A DNA stretch of 13,797 nt, taken from NCBI GenBank assembly GCA_025526915.1, contig JAHLKH010000412.1, positions 1-13,797 of the forward strand, written 5' to 3'. Source of the DNA: Entophlyctis helioformis. Its lineage: Eukaryota; Chytridiomycota; Chytridiomycetes; Chytridiales; Chytriomycetaceae. Shown piece after piece: positions 1 through 8,271 of this stretch. The notes under the pieces were generated by a model, which saw only the letters and a program-made list of their open reading frames with translations, ran no database searches and was not told the origin of the DNA. Made by a program: the position numbers and the translations under genes. Positions within the stretch are counted from its first letter, which is position 1. Each line of letters opens with the position of its first letter.

Positions 1-440
1 TCTGTCCCTCATGTAGATCTACGGTGTGCACGCAGGTCAGCGGCCGTGCACCAGCAGCAGGAGCCGATGGCCATGATGGGCAGGGCAGGCAGGACAGACC
101 TTGAGACCGATGATGGTGCTAAAGTAGATGGCCCAGGTGGTGAGGATGACCTGCAGCAGCGGAGCAGGTGGAGCATTGGTCAGACCAGCAGCAGCACGCA
201 GCCGCGGAGACAAGTGCGGAAGAATGCATCGGCGGGCTGGCAGACACGGCAGCAACGACGACGACAGCAACGACGACGAAACCTGCAGGTCGGCGAGCGG
301 CGTGCGGCCACGGACCACTTGAAGTCAGGAGTAGTCAGCAGCTGGCGCCAGTCCCACAGCGAGGTGTTGAGGCTGAGCGAGAACGCCGAGGCGCCCGCAG
401 GCTTGGCCATCTCGGCAGCGAGCTCGTTGAACAGCGACAT
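1..440 (-). CDS. ELO-family very-long-chain fatty acid elongase, N-terminal part (3 exons, cut by left edge)
   Basis: Proposed exons on the minus strand are 440-312, 150-100 and 18-1, with introns 311-151 and 99-19. Exon 1 starts at an ATG and gives 43 residues, beginning MSLFNELAAEM and ending PDFKWS. Exon 2 gives 17 residues (VILTTWAIYFSTIIGLK), a hydrophobic first membrane segment. Exon 3 gives IYMRDR before the window ends. A first transmembrane helix followed by G-L-K-x-Y-M-x-x-R matches the start of ELO proteins, where the usual wording is a glycine and lysine, then a methionine and an arginine, just after helix 1. ELO enzymes are ER membrane 3-ketoacyl-CoA synthases that extend fatty acyl-CoA with malonyl-CoA. 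Their catalytic HxxHH box would lie beyond the edge, so the family call rests on about 66 residues. The first donor (GTGGCC) is weak. It shares a short divergent promoter with the helicase gene. Confidence 0.55.
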
Positions 441-661
441 GGTGCAGCTCGTTGAGCGTTAGGGGAGGCGGCGAAACCGGCGCGATCGCCTTGGCCAAAA
501 ATGTGAGTCTGGTCACGTGACGATTGGCTTTCTGCGAGCCAGAAATTGTGCACTTTTTTTTTTTGTTGGATCGCCACAGCGCATTCAACAATCGTCTCCA
601 CGCACGCACGCACGCACGCTCAAGCCAAGGCGCAACGACAACGACGACGACGACGCATACG
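441..661. promoter_or_regulatory. Divergent promoter between elongase and helicase
   Basis: These 221 bp separate two divergent start codons. A perfect 10-bp palindrome GTCACGTGAC lies at 512-521, with CACGTG at 514-519, and ATTGG (reverse CCAAT) follows at 523-527. Next come a run of 11 T at 554-564, four CGCA units around 601-617 and a CAACGA/CGA-rich leader up to the helicase ATG. CACGTG is the class of E-box bound by bHLH factors such as Cbf1, Pho4 and USF; which factor acts here cannot be told. An alternative reading of 503-579 is a 5'-UTR intron, because GTGAGT at 503 is a good donor and CCACAG ending at 579 follows the T-tract. Confidence 0.6.
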
Positions 662-3123
662 ATGCCTGGTGAACTCAAGAAGAAGAGCAAGAAGGACGCC
701 GCCCTGGACGCCGACATGGCCGATGCGGCAGTGAGCAGCGGCGCCGAGGACACACCCAAGAAGGCGTCCAAGAAGGACAAGAAGAGCAGCAAGAAGGACA
801 AGGACGAGGAGTCGCCCAAGAAAGAAAAAGAGCAGCAAGAAGGACAAGTCGTCGTCCAGCGACAAGAAGGACAGCAAGCGCAAGCGATCGGACGGCAGCG
901 AGGACGGCGAGTCTGCCGGTGCTGTCATTGACGGCGCCGACGGTGTCGCCAAGCAGCGCCGCGTTGAGGCTGCCGGCGAAGCCAAGGAGCCCGAGGCGCT
1001 GGTGGTGGCCGACCGAGTCGTGGTCGAGGACCAGCATGTCGACGACTACAGAGCGTCCAACAAGAAGGAGGAGAACGAGATTCCGAGCACCTCCGCATCA
1101 CATCGCACGACCTGCTGCCGTCGACCGTCTCTGCGCTCGCAACACGCGGCATTGTGCAGCTGTTCCCTATCCAGGCCCGCTGCGCTCGCACCCATCCATG
1201 GCCGGCAAGGATCTGCTGGGCCGTGCCCGCACCGGTACCGGCAAGACGCTGGCCTTTTCGCTTCCCATGGTCGAGACGCCTCAAGCGCGACCGTGCCGTG
1301 AACCGCCACTCGTACTCTGAGCGCGCCCGTGCTCCGCGCGTGCTCATCATGGCGCCAACCCGCGAGTTGGCCATGCAGGTGCACCCGCGAGTTTGACAGC
1401 ATTTCCTCGGGAGAGCTCAAGGCAGCCTGCTTCTACGGCGGCAGCCCGTACGACTCGCAGAACGCTGCTCTCCGCGACGGGTGTTTGATGTCATTGTCGG
1501 CACGCCCGGCCGCCTGATTGGACCACGTCGAGCGTGGCGGCCTCAAGCTGCACAACCTCCGCTTCATCTGCATGGACGAGGCCGATCAAATGGTGCGTTG
1601 CATGTGACTGTGTTTGCTGATCGCCACGCTGTGCGTGTGTTGTCCTGGCACCAAGCCAACGCTCCCTTTCTCCCTGCTGATTGCTGATCGCTCATCTGCT
1701 CTCTTGCCTCTTGCAGCTCGACATTGGCTTTGCCGAGTCCATGGACAAGATCCTTGCTCAGGTGCTTGAGCAAAAGTCCAAGCTTGGCGCTTCTGCTCCC
1801 AACCACCAGACGCTTCTGTTCAGTGCCACGCTTCCGGCCTGGATCAAGGATGCCGTCTCCAAGTACATGCGCACCGACAAGGTCACGCTCGATCTCATTG
1901 GCAGCGACAAGCACAAGACGTCTGCGACGGTCAAGCACTTTGCCCTCGCGTCGCGCTGGCAGAACCGCGCCGACATTCTCGGCGACATTGTTGCTGTCTA
2001 CGGCCGTGGCGGCGCTGGCCGTACGATTATTTTCGTCGAGACCAAGGGCGAGGCCAACGATCTCGCCATGAACGACAAGCTTGTTGCCATGGGCACGCAG
2101 GTTCTCCACGGCGACATCCCGCAGAAGCAGCGTGAAATCACGATGCAGGGCTTCCGCGACGGCAAGTTCACGTCGCTCATCACGACCAACGTCTGCGCCC
2201 GCGGTGTCGACATTCCCGAGGTCGATCTCGTCATCAACTGCGAGCCGCCCTCGGACGTCGAGTCGTACATTCACCGCTCTGGTCGTACCGGCCGTGCTGG
2301 CCGCTCTGGCTTCTGTGTGACGTTCTACAAGGCCAACCAAGAATACCTCTTGCACAACATTGCCCGTCGCGCCGGTGTCGAGTTCAACAAGATTGGCGCG
2401 CCGCAGCCCAAGGACATTATCACGGCGCGCGCTCACGAGACACTCGAGACCGTCAAGACCGACCTTGACGAGCGCGTGCTCGACTACTTTACTGCCTGTG
2501 CTGGCGAGCTCCTTGCCCACTACGGCGGCGATGCTCTCAAGGCGCTCTCTGCGACGCTGGCTGTGCTCTGCAACACCACAAAGCCGCTGCCTTCCCGCTC
2601 GCTCCTGTCTGCCAACGAGGGCTTTGTCACGCTCTACTTCCGTCTCGACAGACCCATCAACAACATTGGCTACGTGCGCTCGATCCTCCAGCGCGGCTTC
2701 CCTGGCATCACATACGAGGACACGATCGGCTGGCGCATGACCTCTGACGCCATGGGTGTGGTGGTGGATGTCAAGGCCGACAAGGTCGAGACCAAGGATG
2801 TCGACGGAGAAACGCAGCTGACCCTTGCCAGCGTGCCCTGGACCGACGGCCGCGGCATCTCGCTGACGGTGTGCACAGAGCTGCCAGAGCTCCAGGAGCT
2901 GCCCAGCTACGGCAACGACCAGCAGTCGCGTGGCGGCAGATTCGGCGGATCTGGCGGCCGTGGCGGTGGTTACGGCGGTTCCAGCGGTGGTCGCGGTGGT
3001 TACGGCGGCTCCAGTGGCGGTCGTGGTGGTGGCTACGGCGGTGGCAGCCGCGGCGGTCGTGGAGGCAGCTTCGGCGGCCGTGGTGGCGGCGGTGGCGGTG
3101 GTCGCGGCGGATTCCGTCGTTGA
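662..3123 (+). CDS. DDX21/DDX50-like DEAD-box RNA helicase with GUCT domain and RGG tail; exon 1 frame-disrupted
   Basis: Exons are 662-1592 and 1717-3123, with intron 1593-1716 (GTGCGT...TTGCAG). The start ATG opens a Lys/Ser/Asp-rich N-terminal arm of repeated KKDK/SKK units, as in DDX21. Core motifs follow: FPIQ (near 1160), ARTGTGKT (1225-1248), PTREL (1355-1369), TPGR (from 1502), DEAD (1575-1586), SAT (1822-1830), then ARGVDIPEVD and HRSGRTGRAGR in exon 2. A GUCT-type region follows, then a C-terminal Gly-Arg (RGG) tail from about 2930. Expected length, about 775 residues, is close to the family norm. The family unwinds RNA in the nucleolus for rRNA processing and Pol I/II transcription. 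Exon 1 cannot be read in one frame: single-base disruptions sit near 821-823, 1089-1094, 1181-1199, 1279-1280, 1384-1386, 1479-1481, 1484-1486 and 1520-1521. Exon 2 is uninterrupted. Because every motif survives, sequence error is likelier than a pseudogene. Confidence 0.9.
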
Positions 3124-3711
3124 TGACGATCGCAGCCCTTCCCTTTTTTCCACCATTTTTTCGTTTTGGACTCTCTCTTTTTATCAGTGATGCAACGCAA
3201 TACAGCTCCTTTCATTCACGCCATCCGTCTGCAGTCTGCCCCCCTGATCATCAGCTTGACGGCTGTTGGCAACCAGCCGTGATCTGACGCGCTTTCAGAC
3301 GCCTGCAGAGTCGCGTCCAACTTAATTCGCCTCGGAGACTTTCCATTTGATTGGCTGCGGCTCGCCAACATCACGTGATCCACAATCGTCTGTTTTGGTG
3401 GCAGCCAGCACCAGTTTTTCTTCCTCACACTCGTTTCAACAGGTCGGTGCTGCTGTGCAGTTGCTGGAGGCCGTTCCAAAGCGGCGACGGTTGCGTATGC
3501 CGACCGGCGGAGCAGACGGCGTGTGCCTGGCTGCCTGCTGGCAGTCTCTTGGCGGCCTTTAGAGCTAGAGAGAGAGGCAGCCTGCGCACACCGTCTGTCC
3601 CTCGGCCGTCCACCGTCCGGCTTGCCTCTGCCGTCACAACTGCGTCTGTGCGAGCGAGCGAGCCCAACTGACTTTTTTTTCTGCTGGGCGTTGCAGTTCA
3701 ACTTTGCCAAG
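3124..3711 (+). promoter_or_regulatory. Helicase 3' flank and RPS13 promoter/leader, with probable 5'-UTR intron
   Basis: This 588-bp stretch has no convincing protein gene. After the helicase stop come T-rich tracts at about 3147-3182, likely 3'-UTR. The RPS13 side carries ATTGG at 3350-3354 and the 8-bp palindrome TCACGTGA at 3371-3378. Just before the RPS13 ATG there is a textbook 3' splice site: branch-like CTGAC at 3668-3672, eight T at 3673-3680 and TTGCAG ending at 3696. That implies a leader intron. A possible donor is CAG|GTCGGT at 3443, but this end is uncertain. Leader introns are common in ribosomal protein genes. Confidence 0.55.
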
Positions 3712-4860
3712 ATGGGTCGCATGCACTCGAACGGAAAGGGCATTTCGTCCTCGGCTCTCCCCTACCGCCGCGCCGCTCCCTCGTGGCTCAAGACCGCCCC
3801 CCAGGAGGTCGTTGACCAGATCTGCAAGCTCGCCAAGAAGGGTCTGACCCCCTCGCAGATTGGTGTCATCCTCCGTGACTCCCACGGCATCTCCCAGGTC
3901 CGCTTCGTGACTGGTAACAAGATCCTCCGCATCCTCAAGGGCAACGGTCTCTCCCCCGAGATCCCCGAGGACCTCTACCAGCTCATCAAGAAGGCTGTCA
4001 TGGTCCGCAAGCACCTTGAGCGCAACCGCAAGGACTACGACGGCAAGTTCCGCCTCATTCTCATCGAGTCCCGTATCCACCGTCTTGCCCGCTACTACAA
4101 GACTGTTGGCCAGCTCCCTCCCAACTGGAAGTAGTACGTATCTTGCCGCTCCTGCCGTTGCATGCTTCTTTGGGCTGTTCACCTGCGGCCTGCTCCATGC
4201 CCCCTTGTCTCTGCGAGCCCGAGTGCTGCTCTCCACACTTGCTGCCATGCCATCCAGGATTCGCTGCTGCTTTTTGGCTGCCTTTCTGGATCAACACCAT
4301 GTCGTGGATGCACATGATGCGGATGGATGCGCTTCCCTGGCTGTGCAACCGCCCGTTGCATGGCTGGGGCTCGGGCTCGCTGCTCGCTCGTCAGACGCCC
4401 CCCGTGGCGCAGAGCTGATTTGGACATTGCATGGGTTTCTTCCTGATGCGCGCTGAGGTGACGGAGCACGTCGAACACGCACGCATGCGCAGGCGCGGGC
4501 TGGTTGCAGATGTCGGGTCGCGGCCAGAGAACAGCAGGCGGACGGTGTTGGTGCTGTGATGAGCCCTCGCCTCCCTGCGCGTCTCGATGCGTTTGCATCC
4601 TGGCACTCTCTGGCGCGCTCGCGTCTGCTCGTTGGTTTGGCTTGTCCACTCCATGCCAGCCGTGCACCCCCAGCTGCTGCTGCTGCGCTGAAGACTGCTC
4701 TCGACCTGAATGGCCGCATCAGTGGCCTGTCTCGAGTCACTACTTGTGACGGAGCAGGCTGCAGGGGAGTTGCTCAGCGATTGTCGACTACTGTTGTACT
4801 GACTGGCTGCCCCTCTTGTATTACAGCGAGTCGTCCACCGCCTCGACCCTCGTCGCCTAA
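3712..4860 (+). CDS. RPS13: 40S ribosomal protein S13 (uS15)
   Basis: Exons are 3712-4133 and 4827-4860. The protein starts [12 protein letters not shown] and carries the family signatures [45 protein letters not shown] and [18 protein letters not shown]. Read without splicing, it seems to stop at TAG 4132-4134, eleven residues short. Instead, the donor GTACGT at 4134 leaves TA in the exon, and the acceptor TTACAG ending at 4826 supplies C. This makes Tyr and continues with [10 protein letters not shown] and a TAA, the conserved uS15 tail. The spliced product is 151 residues, the same as human RPS13. uS15 binds 18S rRNA in the 40S body and helps form the bridge to 60S. Codons are strongly C-ending, as expected for high expression. 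Its stop lies 138 bp before the DCAF7-like start. Confidence 0.97.
4134..4826 (+). other. Long (693-nt) intron of RPS13
   Basis: This is the longest intron in the window. It begins GTACGTAT and ends CTTGTATTACAG, with ACTGAC at about 4798-4803 as the likely branch point. Open frames inside it on both strands show no recognisable protein. Introns of ribosomal protein genes often carry snoRNAs, and vertebrate RPS13 hosts U14. A perfect C-box consensus GTGATGA lies at 4556-4562, with CTGA (D-box) candidates near 4688, 4706 and 4799. I see no flanking terminal stem that would pair around these boxes, so no snoRNA is called. Confidence 0.85.
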
Positions 4861-4998
4861 GCAGTTTGCGCTGCTCTGGTCGCTCCGACGCCTGGAAATG
4901 AATCTGTTTTCACATTCACTCCGCCTTCATGTCCGCCTTCATGTCCGCCATTTAAGCTGGCACTTGCCGCCAAAGTTGAGTCGATTGCCACACAGACG
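4861..4998 (+). promoter_or_regulatory. DCAF7-like promoter with tandem 12-bp repeat
   Basis: The whole gap between the RPS13 stop and the next ATG is 138 bp, so it must hold both a 3' end and a promoter. A perfect tandem repeat of CCGCCTTCATGT lies at 4921-4932 and 4933-4944, followed by a third partial unit, CCGCC, which runs into CCATTTAAG. CCGCCAT resembles the reverse complement of a YY1-type ATGGCGG core, but that is only a resemblance. There is no CACGTG or CCAAT here, unlike several other promoters in the window. Confidence 0.5.
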
Positions 4999-6463
4999 AT
5001 GGCAGCATCGCACCGTCCGACGCACAAGGAGATATACACGTACACTGCGCCGTGGCCCGTGTACGGCCTGCACTGGTCGCAGCGGCCCGGTGCGTTCCGG
5101 CTGGGCATTGCCAGCCTGACCGAGACCAACAGCAACAAGCTGCAGGTCATCCAGCTGTTCAACAAGGGCGGCGACTTTGTCAAGATAGCCGAGGCCGACC
5201 ACTCGCTGCCCGTCACCAAGTTCATGTGGAGTCCGTTCCACGGCATGGGCCCGGATCTGTTTGCAACCAGCGGCGACTACCTGCGGCTGTGGGAGCTTGT
5301 CACGCCGGACGAGGCCATGGACACGGGCCTGCTCGAAAGCAGTCCTGGCAGCGGCGGTCCGCCTGGCACGGCCTCGCTGAATGCAGCCGCTTCTGCTGCA
5401 GCTGGTGCTGGTGCTGGTGGTGGTGGTGGCGTTGGCGGCGGCGGCGGTGGCGGCGGCCATCCTCCGTCAGTGTCGTCCAACAGCACGAGCAGCGGCGGTG
5501 GGTACATTGGCACACCGGCCGTCGAGCAGCGTCCGATCATCTGTCGGGCGACGCTTGCCAATGTGCGGCGTGTTGGCCAGGTACCTGTGCAGATCTCGTG
5601 TGGCGACGAGTGGTGGCTGGCTGGCTGACTGGACATTGATCGCATAGCAAGAGTACTGTGCACCGCTGACGTCGTTTGACTGGAACGAGACGGATCCGAG
5701 CCTGTGTGTGACGAGCAGCATCGACACGACGTGCACGGTCTGGGACGTGGAGGTACTGCACCGTTGGACTGGCGTCCGTGTGTGCCACCGATCTGACGAG
5801 TTTGGTGCATCGGCAGACCCAGCAGGCCAAGACACAACTGATTGCTCACGACAAGGAGGTGTTTGACGTGGCCTTTTCCAAGGGCGTCAATGTGTTTGCC
5901 AGTGTTGGTGCCGACGGATCTGTGCGCATGTTTGATCTGAGGTTGGTCTGCCATCACGGCACGATGCGACTGCCAGGCGGGGCCGACTGACGACTACTTG
6001 CATCCGCAGGTCTCTGGAGCACTCGACCATCATCTACGAGACGCCTGCAGGCACGCCGCAGGGCATCGCGTCAGCCGCCACGCCAGGCCACCCCTCGCTG
6101 CTGCGGCTGGCGTGGAACAAGCAAGACCCGAGCTACCTCGCCACGTTCCAGCAGGACACCAACGCGGTGCTCATTCTCGACATCCGCGTGCCGGCCATCC
6201 CCGTCACCGAGCTGCACGGACACGCGTCTGCCGTCACTGCCATTGGCTGGGCACCGCACTCGAGCGGCCACATCTGCACCACGGGCGAAGACGCGCAGGC
6301 GCTTGTGTGGGACATTTCGCAAATGTCGACGCTCAAGCACATCCAGGACCCGCTGTTGGCGTACACGGCCGACAGCGAGATCAACCAGATGTCGTGGTCC
6401 AAGACATCGCCCGAGTGGATTGCCATCTCGCACGGCAACGCGGTGCAGGCGTTAAAAGTCTAA
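4999..6463 (+). CDS. DCAF7/WDR68-like WD40-repeat scaffold protein
   Basis: Four exons, 4999-5580, 5648-5752, 5817-5941 and 6010-6463, join in frame to give 421 residues. The introns are 67, 64 and 68 nt, GT-AG. The N-terminus reads [18 protein letters not shown], then [12 protein letters not shown] (about residue 86). Later come [79 protein letters not shown] and [17 protein letters not shown], ending at TAA. This is the order of human DCAF7/WDR68 and plant TTG1, seven-bladed propellers that scaffold DYRK/HIPK kinases and act as CUL4-DDB1 substrate receptors. The human protein has 342 residues. The excess is one low-complexity insert at about residues 105-180, with an Ala/Gly run, polyglycine, then a Ser/Asn stretch, between blades. 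There are no frame breaks. Confidence 0.93.
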
Positions 6464-6624
6464 GCTGGCGCGCTGGTCTGTGCGTATGTGTGTGTGCGTG
6501 GCAGAGTATTGGCAGAGCATCCGCAGAGCATAGCACGTGTCGTGGCCAGTGAATGAACGGGGCGGTTGGAGCCGATTGTCGTCGCTCGCCCGCGCAACCA
6601 ACAAGCGACGCGACAATCTCGACA
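6464..6624 (+). promoter_or_regulatory. Proteasome beta1 promoter with CACGTG and ATTGG
   Basis: This 161-bp gap follows the DCAF7-like stop. It holds a GTGTGTGCGTG tract near 6485-6500, ATTGG (reverse CCAAT) at 6508-6512 and CACGTG at 6534-6539. The AC/CGA-rich leader just before the ATG resembles the helicase leader. Confidence 0.5.
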
Positions 6625-7991
6625 ATGAGCGGACCACAGTTGAAGCCTGGCGAGGTCAACCTCGGCGTACGTGTGTCTGTCTGCTGGCTGGCTCGCTGTC
6701 TCGCTGGCTGGCTGGCTCGCTGGCTGCCTGCCTGCTTGCTTGCTTCCCTGTCCAGCCTGCTGCGCCCTGGCACTAGCAGGCCCGCTGCTTGTGACAGCCT
6801 CGACTGACCCGCCTGCTGCCTCCAACACCCTTGTCATGCACCCCTGTCGGTGTCGCGGTTCGCTTCCCACTGCTCCTCGCTGCTGCTGCTGCTGCTGCCA
6901 ACCACACCTGCAACCACCGACATCACTGGCCTGGCTGCAACGGCATGGCAACGGCATCTGCCCCTTACACACACACAGACCACCATCATGGCCGTCCGGT
7001 TTGCCGACGGCGTGGTTGTCGGCGCCGACTCGCGGACGACCATGGGCTCGTACATTGGCAAGTCGTCCTTGCTCCCTGCCCCTTGCTCCCTCGCCTCGCC
7101 TGCCATACATGCTCGGCACCTGCTTGTCTAACATGGCTGCCTTGCACATGTGCGGTCGACTCGGGCACGGACAATGTCGACGACGCCGGCATGCAGCCAA
7201 CCGTGTCACGGACAAGCTCACACAGGTCCACGAGCGCATCTTCTGCTGTCGCAGTGGATCTGCTGCCGACACGCAGGCCATTGCCGATATTGTACATTAC
7301 TATCTGCAGGTCTTTAGGTGCGGTTCTCTCCGTCCTCTTCCATGCCATGCCATGCCATGCTTGCCATTCACGCCACATGAGATGCACGATGCACGTCGCG
7401 CTGACTCTTGCATTCAACGCGGATCTATCGACATGCACCGTCATGGCTGTGTGGAATGGCAACGGCTTTGCACTCCTCAAAAACAGCGTGCAAGAGGGCA
7501 AGCTGCCTACTGTTCACACGGCGGCCAACCTGTTCCAGAAGCTTGTCTACGACAACAAGGACAACCTCATGGCCGGTATCATCATTGGCGGATGGGATCC
7601 CGTCGACGGCCCGAGCGTGTACTCGATTCCTCTTGGCGGCTCGCTGCACAAGCGTCCGTTTGCCATTGGCGGCTCTGGATCCTCTTACATTTACGGCTAC
7701 TGTGACGCGCATTTCAAGGACAACATGACGCGCGACGAGGCGATTGAGTTTACCAAGAACTGTGCGTGCTGCGCTTCCTTGCTTGTGGTGACGGCGATGC
7801 GGTTTGCTGCAACTGTAGACTGACCGACTGATTGCCTGCCGTTTGGACACTGATGGGATGCAGCCGTGTCGCTGGCCATGTCGAGAGACGGCTCGTCTGG
7901 CGGCACGATTCGCCTGGCTATCATCACCAAGGACAAGGTCGAGCGCATCTTTGTGCCTGGCGACAAGCTCCCCGCCTTCTGGGAGGGCTAG
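6625..7991 (+). CDS. PSMB6: 20S proteasome subunit beta1 (beta type-6, caspase-like)
   Basis: Exons are 6625-6666, 6979-7057, 7197-7317, 7487-7761 and 7864-7991. Joined, they give 214 residues, close to yeast Pre3 (215). The first 14 residues, [14 protein letters not shown], are the propeptide. Cleavage at Gly-Thr exposes catalytic Thr1 of TTIMAV. Counting from there, Asp17 (GADSR) and Lys33 (RVTDK) of the active site are present, as is Arg45 (FCCRSGS), which gives beta1 its preference for acidic P1 residues. [36 protein letters not shown] and MSRDGSSGG complete the family pattern. The subunit sits in the inner beta ring of the 20S core. Intron 1 (312 nt) is repeat-rich. Intron 2 (7058-7196) starts GCAAGT, a GC-AG intron. 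Introns 3 and 4 are 7318-7486 and 7762-7863. There are no frame breaks. Confidence 0.96.
6677..6745. repeat. Degenerate tetranucleotide repeat (CTGG/CTCG/CTTG) in PSMB6 intron 1
   Basis: The stretch is built of GCTGGCTGGCTCGCTG-like tetramers drifting into GCCTGCCTGCTTGCTTGC. It lies wholly inside intron 1 and helps explain the 312-nt length. It is likely a slippage product. Confidence 0.75.
7340..7361. repeat. CATGC pentanucleotide repeat in PSMB6 intron 3
   Basis: Four consecutive CATGC units lie in 7341-7360, within the 169-nt intron 7318-7486. The repeat makes overlapping ATG triplets, which create spurious open frames across the intron. Confidence 0.75.
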
Positions 7992-8187
7992 ATCAGCAGA
8001 GGAACCCAAATGCAAGCCAGCGAGATGCAGACTGCAGCATCTGGAAGCTCTTTCGTTTCGCCGCAACACGCTTTACAGTCTGTCGCAATGAATGCTTTGG
8101 AAACCAAGTGGATCACCAGGTGTCTGTCCAACCGTTCCTTGCTGCATGTTGCGCATACCGTCTTTACCATTGTCGTGACTAGATTGC

Positions 8188-8235
8188 AAGAGGGAGAGGG
8201 AGAGGAGGAAGGGAATGGAATGGAATGGAGTGGCA
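8188..8235. repeat. Purine-rich tract with GGAAT repeats between convergent genes
   Basis: The 280-bp gap 7992-8271 separates the convergent 3' ends of PSMB6 and the FAM133-like gene. Within it are GAGGGA-type purine repeats and then three GGAAT units with one variant (GGAGT). No gene or hairpin terminator is visible in the gap. Confidence 0.6.
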
Positions 8236-8271
8236 CGCCTCATGCTGCTGGATATGTGATTGTCTCGCTGG

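Noticed and set aside
662..1592. Programmed ribosomal frameshifting or a dead helicase gene
   Set aside because: The shift sites share no common slippery motif, most are plain homopolymers, and all helicase motifs and exon 2 are intact, so sequence error is simpler.
1564..3156. 530-residue open frame antisense to helicase exon 2
   Set aside because: It mirrors the GC-rich codon bias of the helicase, is Ala/Thr/Val-rich opposite the RGG tail, and has no recognisable domain.
4179..4740. Open frames of about 150-160 residues on the minus strand within the RPS13 intron
   Set aside because: Compositionally biased with no conserved motif; the region is explained as an intron.
6671..7823. Plus-strand frames reading through PSMB6 introns
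   Set aside because: They contain pieces of PSMB6 joined to intron repeats; the spliced model gives an exact family-length protein.
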